DNA of 64,000 bases from the NCBI GenBank assembly GCA_943789205.1, contig CALSTG010000001.1, positions 2,098,435 through 2,162,434 of the forward strand, given 5' to 3'. Origin of the DNA: an uncultured Flavobacteriales bacterium. GTDB taxonomy: Bacteria; Bacteroidota; Bacteroidia; Flavobacteriales_D; Crocinitomicaceae. Below the pieces are notes generated by a model. It had not been told where the DNA came from. It saw only the letters and a list, made by a program, of their open reading frames with translations, and did not search any database. Every line of letters starts with the position of its first letter. Position 1 is the first letter of the stretch. Of the stretch, positions 23,404 through 32,408 are shown in pieces. The translations under genes and the position numbers were made by a program.

Positions 23404-24039
23404 TTAAAGTATCCATCTTATCACTTCAAAGCATTCCGCATATTTTGCGTTGATTTGAACCCCTCTTGTTCTTGCTAATGATTTAACAAACTCCTCATTT
23501 GCATAAGCCCTGTGGGCTTGTGATTGATATTGTTTGATTGCATCAATTTTTTGTGCAATATGCTTTTCTCCGAGCTTCATGAATGATGCCGTGTTGAAAC
23601 TCAAATTATTCCATGGTAATTCATATGATAACAAACTACTGAATTTAAATGCTCTAAATCCCTCTTGAGCTATTGTATAGTGATCTTGGTGAAGGTCAGT
23701 TAGAGCCGGTATAAAAACAATATCAGGTTGAATATCTTTTTTGAGATTTAGTATGTCATCAAGAATTTCTTGTCTATGGAAATTAAATGTTCTTACATTG
23801 TAGTCGAAAAGAATCAAATTTTCTTTCTTTATTCCAAGAATTTCACTGGCAGCCTTGATTTCGGTAATTAAAATATCCTCTGGAAATTCTTTCCGTACAG
23901 ATTGTTTGCATGCTGAAAACGCTGCACAAAAGACCGTGTTACCTTCTTCTATAAGTTTAGCGACAGTAGCTCCACAACCAAACTCAAGATCATCTGTATG
24001 AGGAGCAAGTACTAAAATTTTCTTTTTCGTAATATTCAT
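23404..24039 (-). CDS. PIG-L family deacetylase
   Basis: 211 aa; VLAPHTDDLEFGCGATVAKL and PALTDLHQDHYTIAQEG. Confidence 0.9.
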   Translation of the reverse strand: MNITKKKILVLAPHTDDLEFGCGATVAKLIEEGNTVFCAAFSACKQSVRKEFPEDILITEIKAASEILGIKKENLILFDYNVRTFNFHRQEILDDILNLKKDIQPDIVFIPALTDLHQDHYTIAQEGFRAFKFSSLLSYELPWNNLSFNTASFMKLGEKHIAQKIDAIKQYQSQAHRAYANEEFVKSLARTRGVQINAKYAECFEVIRWIL

Positions 24040-25151
24040 TTTATCTTTTTTAATATCCTTTTAAAACCTCTGTAAAAGGGACGTATAATGTCATAATAAT
24101 TTTCAATGCTACCGTAATATGAATGTTCAATCCTTGGTGATTTAATGTAAGTATCAAATTCTTCTTCAGTAAAACCCATTTTTTTTAATACAAAGTTATA
24201 GTCACTAGTTTCTAAATTTTTGTCTGGATATGTTTCTTCTTTCATTAATTCTATTGCATCATTTCTTGATAATTGTCCAGCACATATTAGTGTCGAATAA
24301 TGTGACTTTCTTTTATCAACATTGAATTTTTTTGGCAAAATATAAGCTTGATAAAATCGAGTGAAAATTGATTCGTAATGTTTACCGCCATAATCTCTCC
24401 ATTCAAACTCATCAATTATCATTTCTTTAGCTTTTGGCTTATTATAAGGGTAAAGGTCTAAAATTGAAACTGTTTTAATCGGTTCTTTTTTTAAAGAAAT
24501 TGAAAAACTTTTTCTAATTGGAAAAGTTTTTATTTTCTCCGATCCAAAAGTTTTATGAATTTTACGGATATTTAAGCTATCTGATTTATTATGAATCCAA
24601 TGATTTGGGAGTCTTCCTTCGGTAGTAATACTGCTTCCATTTAAGATATATTTAATTTTATTTTTCTTTGCTACTCTTTTTAAAATTGTACCTATTGCAT
24701 GATCCGTCAAAAGTTCAATGTCAATAACATTTGCCTTGAAAAATGACCTTTGTAAGTCTCTAAATTCAGCCCACTTGATAACATGAGTATATAGGTCGTA
24801 TTGGGTACGTTTGAGAATATTTTTTATGTTTACCACAGATAATTCGGAATTCCATCCATTGTCGAGATGAACTGCTAAAACCCTTAATTTATATTTCATA
24901 CACAGAGAAGCAACAAATGTACTATCTACGCCACCGCTTAACCCAATCAGGGCGTCATATTTTTTTCCTTTTCCCTCTTTTTTTATCAGATTGATTAAAT
25001 TTTTAAAGTCCTTTAATTCTTCATCATCTCCTTTATAATATTTTAATATATTTTCATCATAGGTAATGCAATGATTACAAATACCACTAGTATTTAAAAT
25101 TAAATTTGGATCATCATTAATATCTATAATACAGCGCTTGCAAGCTTTCAT
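24036..25151 (-). CDS. N-acetyl sugar amidotransferase (WbpG/PseA-like)
   Basis: 371 aa; CKRCIIDINDDPNLILNTSGICNHC and PP-loop GLSGGVDSTFVA. Confidence 0.88.
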   Translation of the reverse strand: MKACKRCIIDINDDPNLILNTSGICNHCITYDENILKYYKGDDEELKDFKNLINLIKKEGKGKKYDALIGLSGGVDSTFVASLCMKYKLRVLAVHLDNGWNSELSVVNIKNILKRTQYDLYTHVIKWAEFRDLQRSFFKANVIDIELLTDHAIGTILKRVAKKNKIKYILNGSSITTEGRLPNHWIHNKSDSLNIRKIHKTFGSEKIKTFPIRKSFSISLKKEPIKTVSILDLYPYNKPKAKEMIIDEFEWRDYGGKHYESIFTRFYQAYILPKKFNVDKRKSHYSTLICAGQLSRNDAIELMKEETYPDKNLETSDYNFVLKKMGFTEEEFDTYIKSPRIEHSYYGSIENYYDIIRPFYRGFKRILKKIK

Positions 25152-25155
25152 TAAA

Positions 25156-25905
25156 TTATCTTTTTATTCCGATTGAATCAAATTCTTCAGTTGATGGGTA
25201 GTTTATTAAAATCCCTCGTGAATCTGTATAATACACAAATAGACTACCACAAGCGGCACCGGACGCTCCTTTATTCAATGCAGACATTACATCATTAAGA
25301 TCTTTACATCCTCCTGCTATCACAATTGGATTTTTCACAATCTTCGTTGTTTCCTCTAGAAATTCAAGATCGTAACCATTGTATGTTCCATCTCCATCAA
25401 TTGATTGTAATAGAAATTCTCCAACTCCAAGATCTGCATATTTTTTTAGCATTTCTAATGCTTCAATTTTACTTTGGTTTGTTCCGTTTTCTGAAGTAAA
25501 ATATCTATTACCTGAAATAACTCTGTAATCGATACAAGCAGAAATTGTTGAACTTCCAAATTTAGCAATTGCCCTTTCTACAAAGGGAACATCCATTAAT
25601 GAACTATTTAATATCACCTTTTCAATACCTAGTCTTAGAATTTTTTCAATTTGCTCTAAATTATGAATACTTCCACCATATGAAATAGGAGAAAAGCTTT
25701 CGTCTACAAATTCGCTAATCATTTTATAGTTTATCCCATTATTTCTTGCACTTTTATCAAGAATACACAATTCATCAACTTGCAGTTCGTTGTATATTTT
25801 TACTGAATTTAGCAAATCACCAATATACACTGGGTTTTTGAACTGTGTTGTTTTTATTAGTTCTTGATTTTCAATGAGTAGGATTGGTATAATTCTTTTT
25901 AACAT
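25156..25905 (-). CDS. HisF-like imidazole glycerol phosphate synthase cyclase subunit (HisF2 type)
   Basis: 249 aa; LKRIIPILLIENQELIKTTQF; ELQVDELCILD; PIVIAGGCKDLNDV. Confidence 0.88.
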   Translation of the reverse strand: MLKRIIPILLIENQELIKTTQFKNPVYIGDLLNSVKIYNELQVDELCILDKSARNNGINYKMISEFVDESFSPISYGGSIHNLEQIEKILRLGIEKVILNSSLMDVPFVERAIAKFGSSTISACIDYRVISGNRYFTSENGTNQSKIEALEMLKKYADLGVGEFLLQSIDGDGTYNGYDLEFLEETTKIVKNPIVIAGGCKDLNDVMSALNKGASGAACGSLFVYYTDSRGILINYPSTEEFDSIGIKR

Positions 25906-26507
25906 TACAATAAACTGAATTCTTTGAATAATTGCATTCCATATATATGGCTTTTTTCAGGATGAAACTGAACACCAAATACATTTTCTTTTTGAAAACC
26001 AGCACAATACGAAATCCCATTAGCTTCAGAATTTATTATTTGGTATTCATTTCGTTCAAAATAATATTTGTGAACAAAATAAAATCGCGAAGAATCATTT
26101 TTAAGAATTTTATTTTCCTTGGCTATAGTTACGTAATTCCATCCCATTAATGGTATTGTTCCCTTATAGGTCTTAATTGTTTCAAAACTTTTTACATTTA
26201 AATCTACCCATGCGAGGCCGTTTAATTCACCTTCATCACTGGTTTTACCCATGAGTTGCATACCTAGACATATGCCAAGTATGGGGATTTTGTTGATAAT
26301 GACTGCTTCGTTGAGAGCTTTAATCAAATTTAACTTTCTCAAGTTCGATACTCCATTATCGAAAGAGCCAACACCGGGTAGTATTAGTTTTTTTGCATTA
26401 ATGATGTCCTCATGTTTTGAGCTTATTTTAGACTCAACCCCAATTTTATTGAGCATATTTTTAATTGAACCAAGATTACCTAATTTATAATCAACTATTA
26501 CAATCAT
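25905..26507 (-). CDS. HisH-like glutamine amidotransferase subunit (HisH2 type)
   Basis: 200 aa; VDYKLGNLGSIKNML, GICLGMQLM, FGVQFHPEKSH. Confidence 0.9.
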   Translation of the reverse strand: MIVIVDYKLGNLGSIKNMLNKIGVESKISSKHEDIINAKKLILPGVGSFDNGVSNLRKLNLIKALNEAVIINKIPILGICLGMQLMGKTSDEGELNGLAWVDLNVKSFETIKTYKGTIPLMGWNYVTIAKENKILKNDSSRFYFVHKYYFERNEYQIINSEANGISYCAGFQKENVFGVQFHPEKSHIYGMQLFKEFSLL

Positions 26508-27739
26508 TTTTCAATTAATTGTTTAAATGATTTATCGAAATCCATTTTAACGATGTTCCAGTTTAAACTTGTTTCAAAAGCTCGCCTACCATTCATTCCT
26601 AATTCATCGAGATTCGAACGATTTTTTGCTAGATTATTTATTTCCTTTGCAATACTATATTGATCAATTAATTCAATTGTTTTGCCCGAATTATATTTAG
26701 AAATAATTTTTGTATTTTCGGGTGAATTAGATCCCAAAACACATATTCCTGCAGCCATATATTCTGTTACTTTATTGGCTAAAGCATATTTTTTCGAGAG
26801 ATTTATATGCTTTATAAGCATTATTCCAATGGAAGCTCCGGAAATATATCGAAGAAGTTTTTCGTAGGGCAGTAGATCTTTGAAATAAATTTTGTTATTA
26901 TTTGAATTGAGATTTTTTAATTCAGTTTCAAGTGGCCCATTACCGATTATTACAAGTATAATATTCTCATCAAAATATTGGGAGGCTTTGACTATTTCTC
27001 TTAAATATCTGCCTTCATTTAAAGCGCCATGATATAGCACAATTATTTTTTTTTTATCTATATCTAAATCCTCATAAATAATAGTGTTTTTATGAAGATC
27101 AATGTACTCTGGGTAATTCGGAGTAATGATAATATTTGAAACATTATATTTTTCTTTTATATAGAATTTATAATTTTCGTTTGTAGTTAGAACTAGGTCT
27201 ACAGTTCTTATAAACTTCCTCTCCCAAAGTTTTGAAAAAAACCGCATTTGGATTAACAAAGTTTTGAAGATGATTTTTTTAAAAAAGGATACTTCAGATG
27301 GGAAATGTTGATTTAACGTTTCAACGTATAAATCATGAACATCATAGATTATTTTTGTTGCTATTGTTCTTAATTTGTAGGCAGCATATGAAGTGGGTAG
27401 GTCATGGGCGTATATTACATCGTAAGATTTTCCAATTTCTTGAACCTTGGGAATTAAGAACATACTCTCAAGATAAACTAGAGAATGATTAATTATTTTT
27501 CCTTTAATCGATAACTTTGGACGTTTTATTGGATACAAATTAATTTTATCATTTACTAATAAGTTTAATTCATCGATTTCGTCTCCAATAAAGAAATAAT
27601 CAATAGTGACATTTTCATTGGCCATAGAACTGATAGTTCTTCTTGCTCGGCTGTCATTGATCCCGGCCAATGATAACACACATATATAATTCATTCTTTC
27701 AAATTCATTTTTAATTCTTCCAATTCCTTCAACCACCAT
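26504..27739 (-). CDS. Glycosyltransferase (GT4-like)
   Basis: 411 aa; VIYAHDLPTSYAAYKL, IIVLYHGALNEGRYLREIV, KVTEYMAAGICVL. Confidence 0.82.
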   Translation of the reverse strand: MVVEGIGRIKNEFERMNYICVLSLAGINDSRARRTISSMANENVTIDYFFIGDEIDELNLLVNDKINLYPIKRPKLSIKGKIINHSLVYLESMFLIPKVQEIGKSYDVIYAHDLPTSYAAYKLRTIATKIIYDVHDLYVETLNQHFPSEVSFFKKIIFKTLLIQMRFFSKLWERKFIRTVDLVLTTNENYKFYIKEKYNVSNIIITPNYPEYIDLHKNTIIYEDLDIDKKKIIVLYHGALNEGRYLREIVKASQYFDENIILVIIGNGPLETELKNLNSNNNKIYFKDLLPYEKLLRYISGASIGIMLIKHINLSKKYALANKVTEYMAAGICVLGSNSPENTKIISKYNSGKTIELIDQYSIAKEINNLAKNRSNLDELGMNGRRAFETSLNWNIVKMDFDKSFKQLIEK

Positions 27740-28275
27740 TTTGATCTCAGTCTATCTTGTATTTCGTCATCATCAAATCGATATCTAATCAGTTTCGCAG
27801 GCGTACCAGCAAATATTGCATAGGGCGGTATATCTTGGTTGACAAAGCTATGTGCTCCAATGACACAACCATGCCCCAATTTTAGACCCGACATAATCAC
27901 AACATTAGCTGATATTAAAACATCGGCCCCAATAATTATCGGGGAGGATTTTTCCATTTTGTTCAATTTTGGATTTACAGACAAACCATCAAGTTGATGG
28001 TTATCTAGACCAATTTTAACGTCGTGAGAAATACATGAATAGTTATCGATCAGTGAGCAGTTTAAAATTTTTGTTCCATCTCCAATATAAACGTGTTTTC
28101 CAATTGATTTAATTTCATCCGAAATAAAACAGTTTTTTTTAATAACAGTACCCTTATCTATGTTTGTGTTTTTTGGTACAAATGATTCCAATGTACATTC
28201 GGGGAATCGAGTTTTATTCTTCCAGTGAATAGAAAAATAGGTACGTAAATCCAATAGTAATTTTTTTATTATCAC
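27691..28275 (-). CDS. Hexapeptide-repeat acyltransferase (CatB/WbbJ-like)
   Basis: 194 aa; IGKHVYIGDGTKI, VVIMSGLKLGHGCVIGAHSFVNQDIPPYAIFAGTPAKLIRYRF. Confidence 0.85.
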   Translation of the reverse strand: MIIKKLLLDLRTYFSIHWKNKTRFPECTLESFVPKNTNIDKGTVIKKNCFISDEIKSIGKHVYIGDGTKILNCSLIDNYSCISHDVKIGLDNHQLDGLSVNPKLNKMEKSSPIIIGADVLISANVVIMSGLKLGHGCVIGAHSFVNQDIPPYAIFAGTPAKLIRYRFDDDEIQDRLRSKWWLKELEELKMNLKE

Positions 28276-28291
28276 TGATTAAAAAAAGTTT

Positions 28292-30088
28292 TCATTGTTT
28301 TTCAAAAAGTGATTTGTAAGCGACTAATATTTTCCATTTTGAAGTATAATCCGAGGTAATAAATTTATTTTCGATTAACGATTGTTCTGCGTCTTTTAAT
28401 ATTTCTTTAAAAAATTTATTTTGCATCCAAGAATCTTGGGGCGCTTGAAATCCAATTTTATCTCTTCGATAAGTAATTTCGGAAGGAAGAATGTCGCTCA
28501 TCGAGGTTCGTAAAATTGATTTCGACCAACCATGATACAATAAATATGAACTAGGTAGTGAGAAAACAAATTCAACTAATTCATGATACAGAAATGGAAG
28601 TCTAACTTCAACAGAGTGAGCCATTGAATTCTTGTCCGCAAAACGAAGGAGTTTTTCAAGGCCTTGGTTATTCATTTCATGCTTGAGTGCTGATTTGAGA
28701 TCTGTAAATTGTTTAAAAGGTGTATTTTTATTTTTGAATTCCGCATAAAAATCAGGGTGTATTCCTTTAGGTCTTTTGTTAGATATTTTTTTTGCTACTG
28801 AAGAAACAAATTTATGAGTTTGAGGAGACCTTAGTAATAATGAATCTTTAAAATTAAGAGTTGTATTGGTGCTATGATTCATGTTTATTAAATTATTAAT
28901 CCTCAACCTTTCGGGTTTATTATTTATTAATTCTCTGATATAGAATTGAAAATCCTTTGTGTATCCACACAAGAATTCATCTGCTCCTTGTCCATCGAGC
29001 ATTACAGTAACGCCCTGTTTTTTCGCCTCTTGATAGACACAATATTGAGCATAAATACTTCCCGTTTGGAAGGGTTCTTCTTGATGATAGATTAGTCTTT
29101 CTAACTCTTTAATTAAGTCCATTGCCTGAACATTAACATTAAAGTGTTTTGTTTTAAACCTGTTTTGAATAATTTCGATGAATTGTCCCTCATCTTTTGA
29201 AAAATTCTTAAATCTAGCGGAAAATGTTGCGTTTTCATTTGAAAGTTTTGAAACTAATGCAACGATGCTACTAGAGTCCAGTCCTCCAGAAAGAGATGAT
29301 CCAACTTTTACATCGGATCTTAATCTTCTTTCAATAGATGTATTTAATAACTCTTTGAACCTGTCAGATGCTTCTGAAAATGACATATCTACTGAATCAC
29401 TTATTACAATATCCCAATAACGCGATTGTTTTATTTGCTTTCCACCTTTATAAATAAAAGAATGGGAAGGTTTTAATTTATTTATCTCCTTGTAGAAGGT
29501 TTGTTTTTGGTCATGAGGATTTTCAACTAAGTCAAAATGCAAATAATTGAAAAGTAAATTTTCATTTATGCTCTTATCAATTCCTATTTCCAACAGCGCT
29601 TTAATTTCTGAGGCAAAATAAAAGTCACCATTGTAAAATCCGTAATAAAATGGTTTTTCTCCGAAACGATCTCGGGCACAAAACAGTTCATCTTTTATTT
29701 CGTCATAAATTGCAAACGCAAACATTCCATCTAACTTTTGAAGCATATCTGTTCCCCATGTTTGGTAAGCTGCCAATAAAACTTCAGTATCAGAATCTGT
29801 TGAGAATACAACGTTTTTAATTTCAAGTTCCTTTTTTATTTCGAGGTAATTATAAATTTCTCCATTGAAGGATGTTGTGTAATCACCTCGAGTCATTGGT
29901 TGAGCAGCGTTTTCAGATAGATCAATTATTGAGAGTCTATTATGGCCGAGTATTACTTTTTGCCTTTTAGAATACCAAGTTCCATTTCCATCTGGTCCTC
30001 TATGTGACATTTTAAGCTTCATTCTCTCAATTGATTGCAAGTCAAAAGAGGAATCACTATTTCGCCATATTCCGCTAATTCCACACAT
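28292..30088 (-). CDS. asnB: Asparagine synthase (glutamine-hydrolysing) family protein
   Basis: 598 aa; MCGISGIWRN with Cys2, MSHRGPDGNGTW, SSLSGGLDSSSIVAL, LDGQGADEFLCGY. Confidence 0.92.
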   Translation of the reverse strand: MCGISGIWRNSDSSFDLQSIERMKLKMSHRGPDGNGTWYSKRQKVILGHNRLSIIDLSENAAQPMTRGDYTTSFNGEIYNYLEIKKELEIKNVVFSTDSDTEVLLAAYQTWGTDMLQKLDGMFAFAIYDEIKDELFCARDRFGEKPFYYGFYNGDFYFASEIKALLEIGIDKSINENLLFNYLHFDLVENPHDQKQTFYKEINKLKPSHSFIYKGGKQIKQSRYWDIVISDSVDMSFSEASDRFKELLNTSIERRLRSDVKVGSSLSGGLDSSSIVALVSKLSNENATFSARFKNFSKDEGQFIEIIQNRFKTKHFNVNVQAMDLIKELERLIYHQEEPFQTGSIYAQYCVYQEAKKQGVTVMLDGQGADEFLCGYTKDFQFYIRELINNKPERLRINNLINMNHSTNTTLNFKDSLLLRSPQTHKFVSSVAKKISNKRPKGIHPDFYAEFKNKNTPFKQFTDLKSALKHEMNNQGLEKLLRFADKNSMAHSVEVRLPFLYHELVEFVFSLPSSYLLYHGWSKSILRTSMSDILPSEITYRRDKIGFQAPQDSWMQNKFFKEILKDAEQSLIENKFITSDYTSKWKILVAYKSLFEKQ

Positions 30089-30124
30089 GGTTAATATATT
30101 TCTTTAGGATTAAGAAAAACATAG

Positions 30125-30262
30125 ATTTTTTTAATAACCATACCCTTATCTATATTTATGTTTTTTGGTAAAATTATTCTAAAGTACATTCGGGAAAGCG
30201 ATTTTTATTTTTCCATTGAATAGAAAAATAGGTGCGAATATCCAAAACTATTTTTTTTAATA
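30125..30262 (-). pseudogene. Degenerate 5' fragment of an acyltransferase gene, paralogous to the start of 27691-28275
   Basis: Minus-strand reading ILKKIVLDIRTYFSIQWKNKNRFPECTLE / LPKNINIDKGMVIKK against IIKKLLLDLRTYFSIHWKNKTRFPECTLES / VPKNTNIDKGTVIKK of the intact gene; extended nucleotide similarity to 28130-28272. Confidence 0.85.
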
Positions 30263-31495
30263 TTTCTTTAAAATACTTAAATAATTATCAATATTAGAAT
30301 CAAAAGTATAAGCTTTAAGTATTTTTTTTCTTGCTTCTCCTCCAATTTCACTTAAATCATATTTGCACTGCATAATCTTTTTTAAAACGTTAAACCAATC
30401 ATCCTCTGATTCAACTAAAAAGGAATTTTTAGTATTATCAGCTATTCTTTTGTTTACAGTAATATTTGAGGCTACACTTGCTACGCCCATTCCCATATAC
30501 TGAATTAATTTAAAGCCTCCTTTACCTTTGCTTTGATCACTATTGTCCAAAGGCATTAGGCCTATATCTATCTCGCGAATGGCATTAATCTCATCATTTA
30601 AAGACCATTTTTTGAATTTTATAGGAAAATTTGTTTCTCTCAAATATTGATTTCCCCCGATAACTAGTAATTTAAATTTAAAATTTTCTGCTAATCTATC
30701 CAGCACAGGTAAAATATTATCAAGCAAAAAGTAATTTTGATTTCCGCCTATCCAACCAAGGGTTATTAGATTATTCTGCTTATATACCTTAGGACTGTAT
30801 TCATTATAATTAACGCAGGTAGGAATCACTACCATTTTGCTATGATCGGAATTTATAAACTTTTTGAAGTATGCTTTTAGGTAATCCGAAACAACAATTA
30901 AGGTCTTGTACATGTTGAGGGTGGTTATAGTTTTGTTTCCATTTTCTTGTAATAAAACGGGTATAATTCCTTTTATAATTCTCGGTTCTTTTTTAGTGGC
31001 AGCTATATCATCATCAATATCTAGAATTGCGCTTGGATGAAAATGAAGAAGGAATTTATCCATAAATAAGTTTCCGTAATCATTGTATAATAGCAACTCT
31101 CTTCTAACAATCACAAATTCACATTTTCTACTTTTACAAATTTGAAAAAACCGAATCCACATAGATTTAATTAAATATTGATTTATATCCATAAATTCAA
31201 AATCATACTTGGACTTTCGGTAATTTGTTGTAATTACTTTTGCCTTATAATCGTAATTGTTTAGTTTTTCACACCACTTTTGGGCTCTGTATTGATAACC
31301 AGAATTTTCAATAGGAAAATTTTCAAAATAGAGTATGGTATTATTTTTTCTGCTAACTGCGGGTTTGAGGAAGATTTTAAGAATATAAATTATACATTTT
31401 AGAACATGTAAGTTTACAAACAGCGAAAGTGTAAAAGCAATTTTTTTTAATCGACTAAACTTGATCCGAATAGTATTTCTAGGAATTATTCGCAT
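30257..31495 (-). CDS. Glycosyltransferase
   Basis: 412 aa; ILYFENFPIENSGYQYRAQKW, LGWIGGNQNYFLLDNILPVLDRL, GGFKLIQYMGMGVASVAS. Confidence 0.8.
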   Translation of the reverse strand: MRIIPRNTIRIKFSRLKKIAFTLSLFVNLHVLKCIIYILKIFLKPAVSRKNNTILYFENFPIENSGYQYRAQKWCEKLNNYDYKAKVITTNYRKSKYDFEFMDINQYLIKSMWIRFFQICKSRKCEFVIVRRELLLYNDYGNLFMDKFLLHFHPSAILDIDDDIAATKKEPRIIKGIIPVLLQENGNKTITTLNMYKTLIVVSDYLKAYFKKFINSDHSKMVVIPTCVNYNEYSPKVYKQNNLITLGWIGGNQNYFLLDNILPVLDRLAENFKFKLLVIGGNQYLRETNFPIKFKKWSLNDEINAIREIDIGLMPLDNSDQSKGKGGFKLIQYMGMGVASVASNITVNKRIADNTKNSFLVESEDDWFNVLKKIMQCKYDLSEIGGEARKKILKAYTFDSNIDNYLSILKKY

Positions 31496-31648
31496 AAATA
31501 ATCGAAATAGTGTTGATTATCACGTAACCGTTTTGTAGTTCTCTCCTGTCAGAAGTATTTTTAATGACTTTCTATTTTCGTTTTGAACTGTGAGAATCTT
31601 AATAAATTTATGACATCAGACTTAATCATTATCATATTGAATAGTAAA

Positions 31649-32398
31649 TTATCCGAGAACATTTGATAATTCATTATTATCTCCTTTGTATATAAAAATA
31701 AGATTATGGTAGAAATGTATAGATATAATTTTCTTATCAAAATATCCTGGTTCATAATTAGCTATTTGAAATTCTTGATGATTTAATCCATCTGTTAAAT
31801 GTTTAAAGAAATTCATCATAGTTTTTTCATTTTTAAGGTCCTTACTTGTACCCCCGAATTCCTTCCAATAGGATGTCTGAGTATCTTCAATTACATAAAT
31901 TCCACCATTATTTAATTTTGGGAAAAGTATTTTAAAAGTTTCAATCACATGTTCATTTATATGGCTGCCATCATCAATTATAATATCGAACGATTTAGCG
32001 GATTTACAAACGTCATCAAGAAATTTAAAGTCAATTTGACTACCTTGAAAAATCTTTATTCTTTTTTCCTCCAAAGGTTTCTTATCGTAAATGTCAATTC
32101 CAAAAATTTGAGCAAAAGGGAAATAAGTTTTCCACATGCGAAGTGAATCTCCGCCAGATTTTGGATTCTTATATCCACCGACACCAATTTCCAAAAGGTT
32201 GATTTTTTTGTATCTCATTTTTTTGAAGTGAGAATCATAATGTTGTGTGTAATAGTGGCCAATAATTTTATCAGTTTCGTAAATCCTCCCTATTTCATCT
32301 AAATTATTCCAATGAGTTAGAGATTTTAGTAGATTTAAATTTCTTCTAATAACTCTGCGATTTTTTTCATTGAAAAACTTTTTTATAGTTTCTTTCAT
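31649..32398 (-). CDS. Class I SAM-dependent methyltransferase, polysaccharide-modification type
   Basis: 249 aa; INLLEIGVGGYKNPKSGGDSLRMWKTYFP, GIDIYDK, FDIIIDDGSHINEH. Confidence 0.85.
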   Translation of the reverse strand: MKETIKKFFNEKNRRVIRRNLNLLKSLTHWNNLDEIGRIYETDKIIGHYYTQHYDSHFKKMRYKKINLLEIGVGGYKNPKSGGDSLRMWKTYFPFAQIFGIDIYDKKPLEEKRIKIFQGSQIDFKFLDDVCKSAKSFDIIIDDGSHINEHVIETFKILFPKLNNGGIYVIEDTQTSYWKEFGGTSKDLKNEKTMMNFFKHLTDGLNHQEFQIANYEPGYFDKKIISIHFYHNLIFIYKGDNNELSNVLG

Positions 32399-32408
32399 AT
32401 TTTAATCT

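Noticed and set aside
25156-26507. HisF/HisH as part of a histidine operon
   Set aside because: No other his genes adjacent; the WbpG-like neighbour indicates the sugar-modification paralogues
31561-31755. 64-aa minus-strand ORF overlapping the methyltransferase 3' end
   Set aside because: Out-of-frame overlap, AT-driven composition, no domain; methyltransferase frame is better supported
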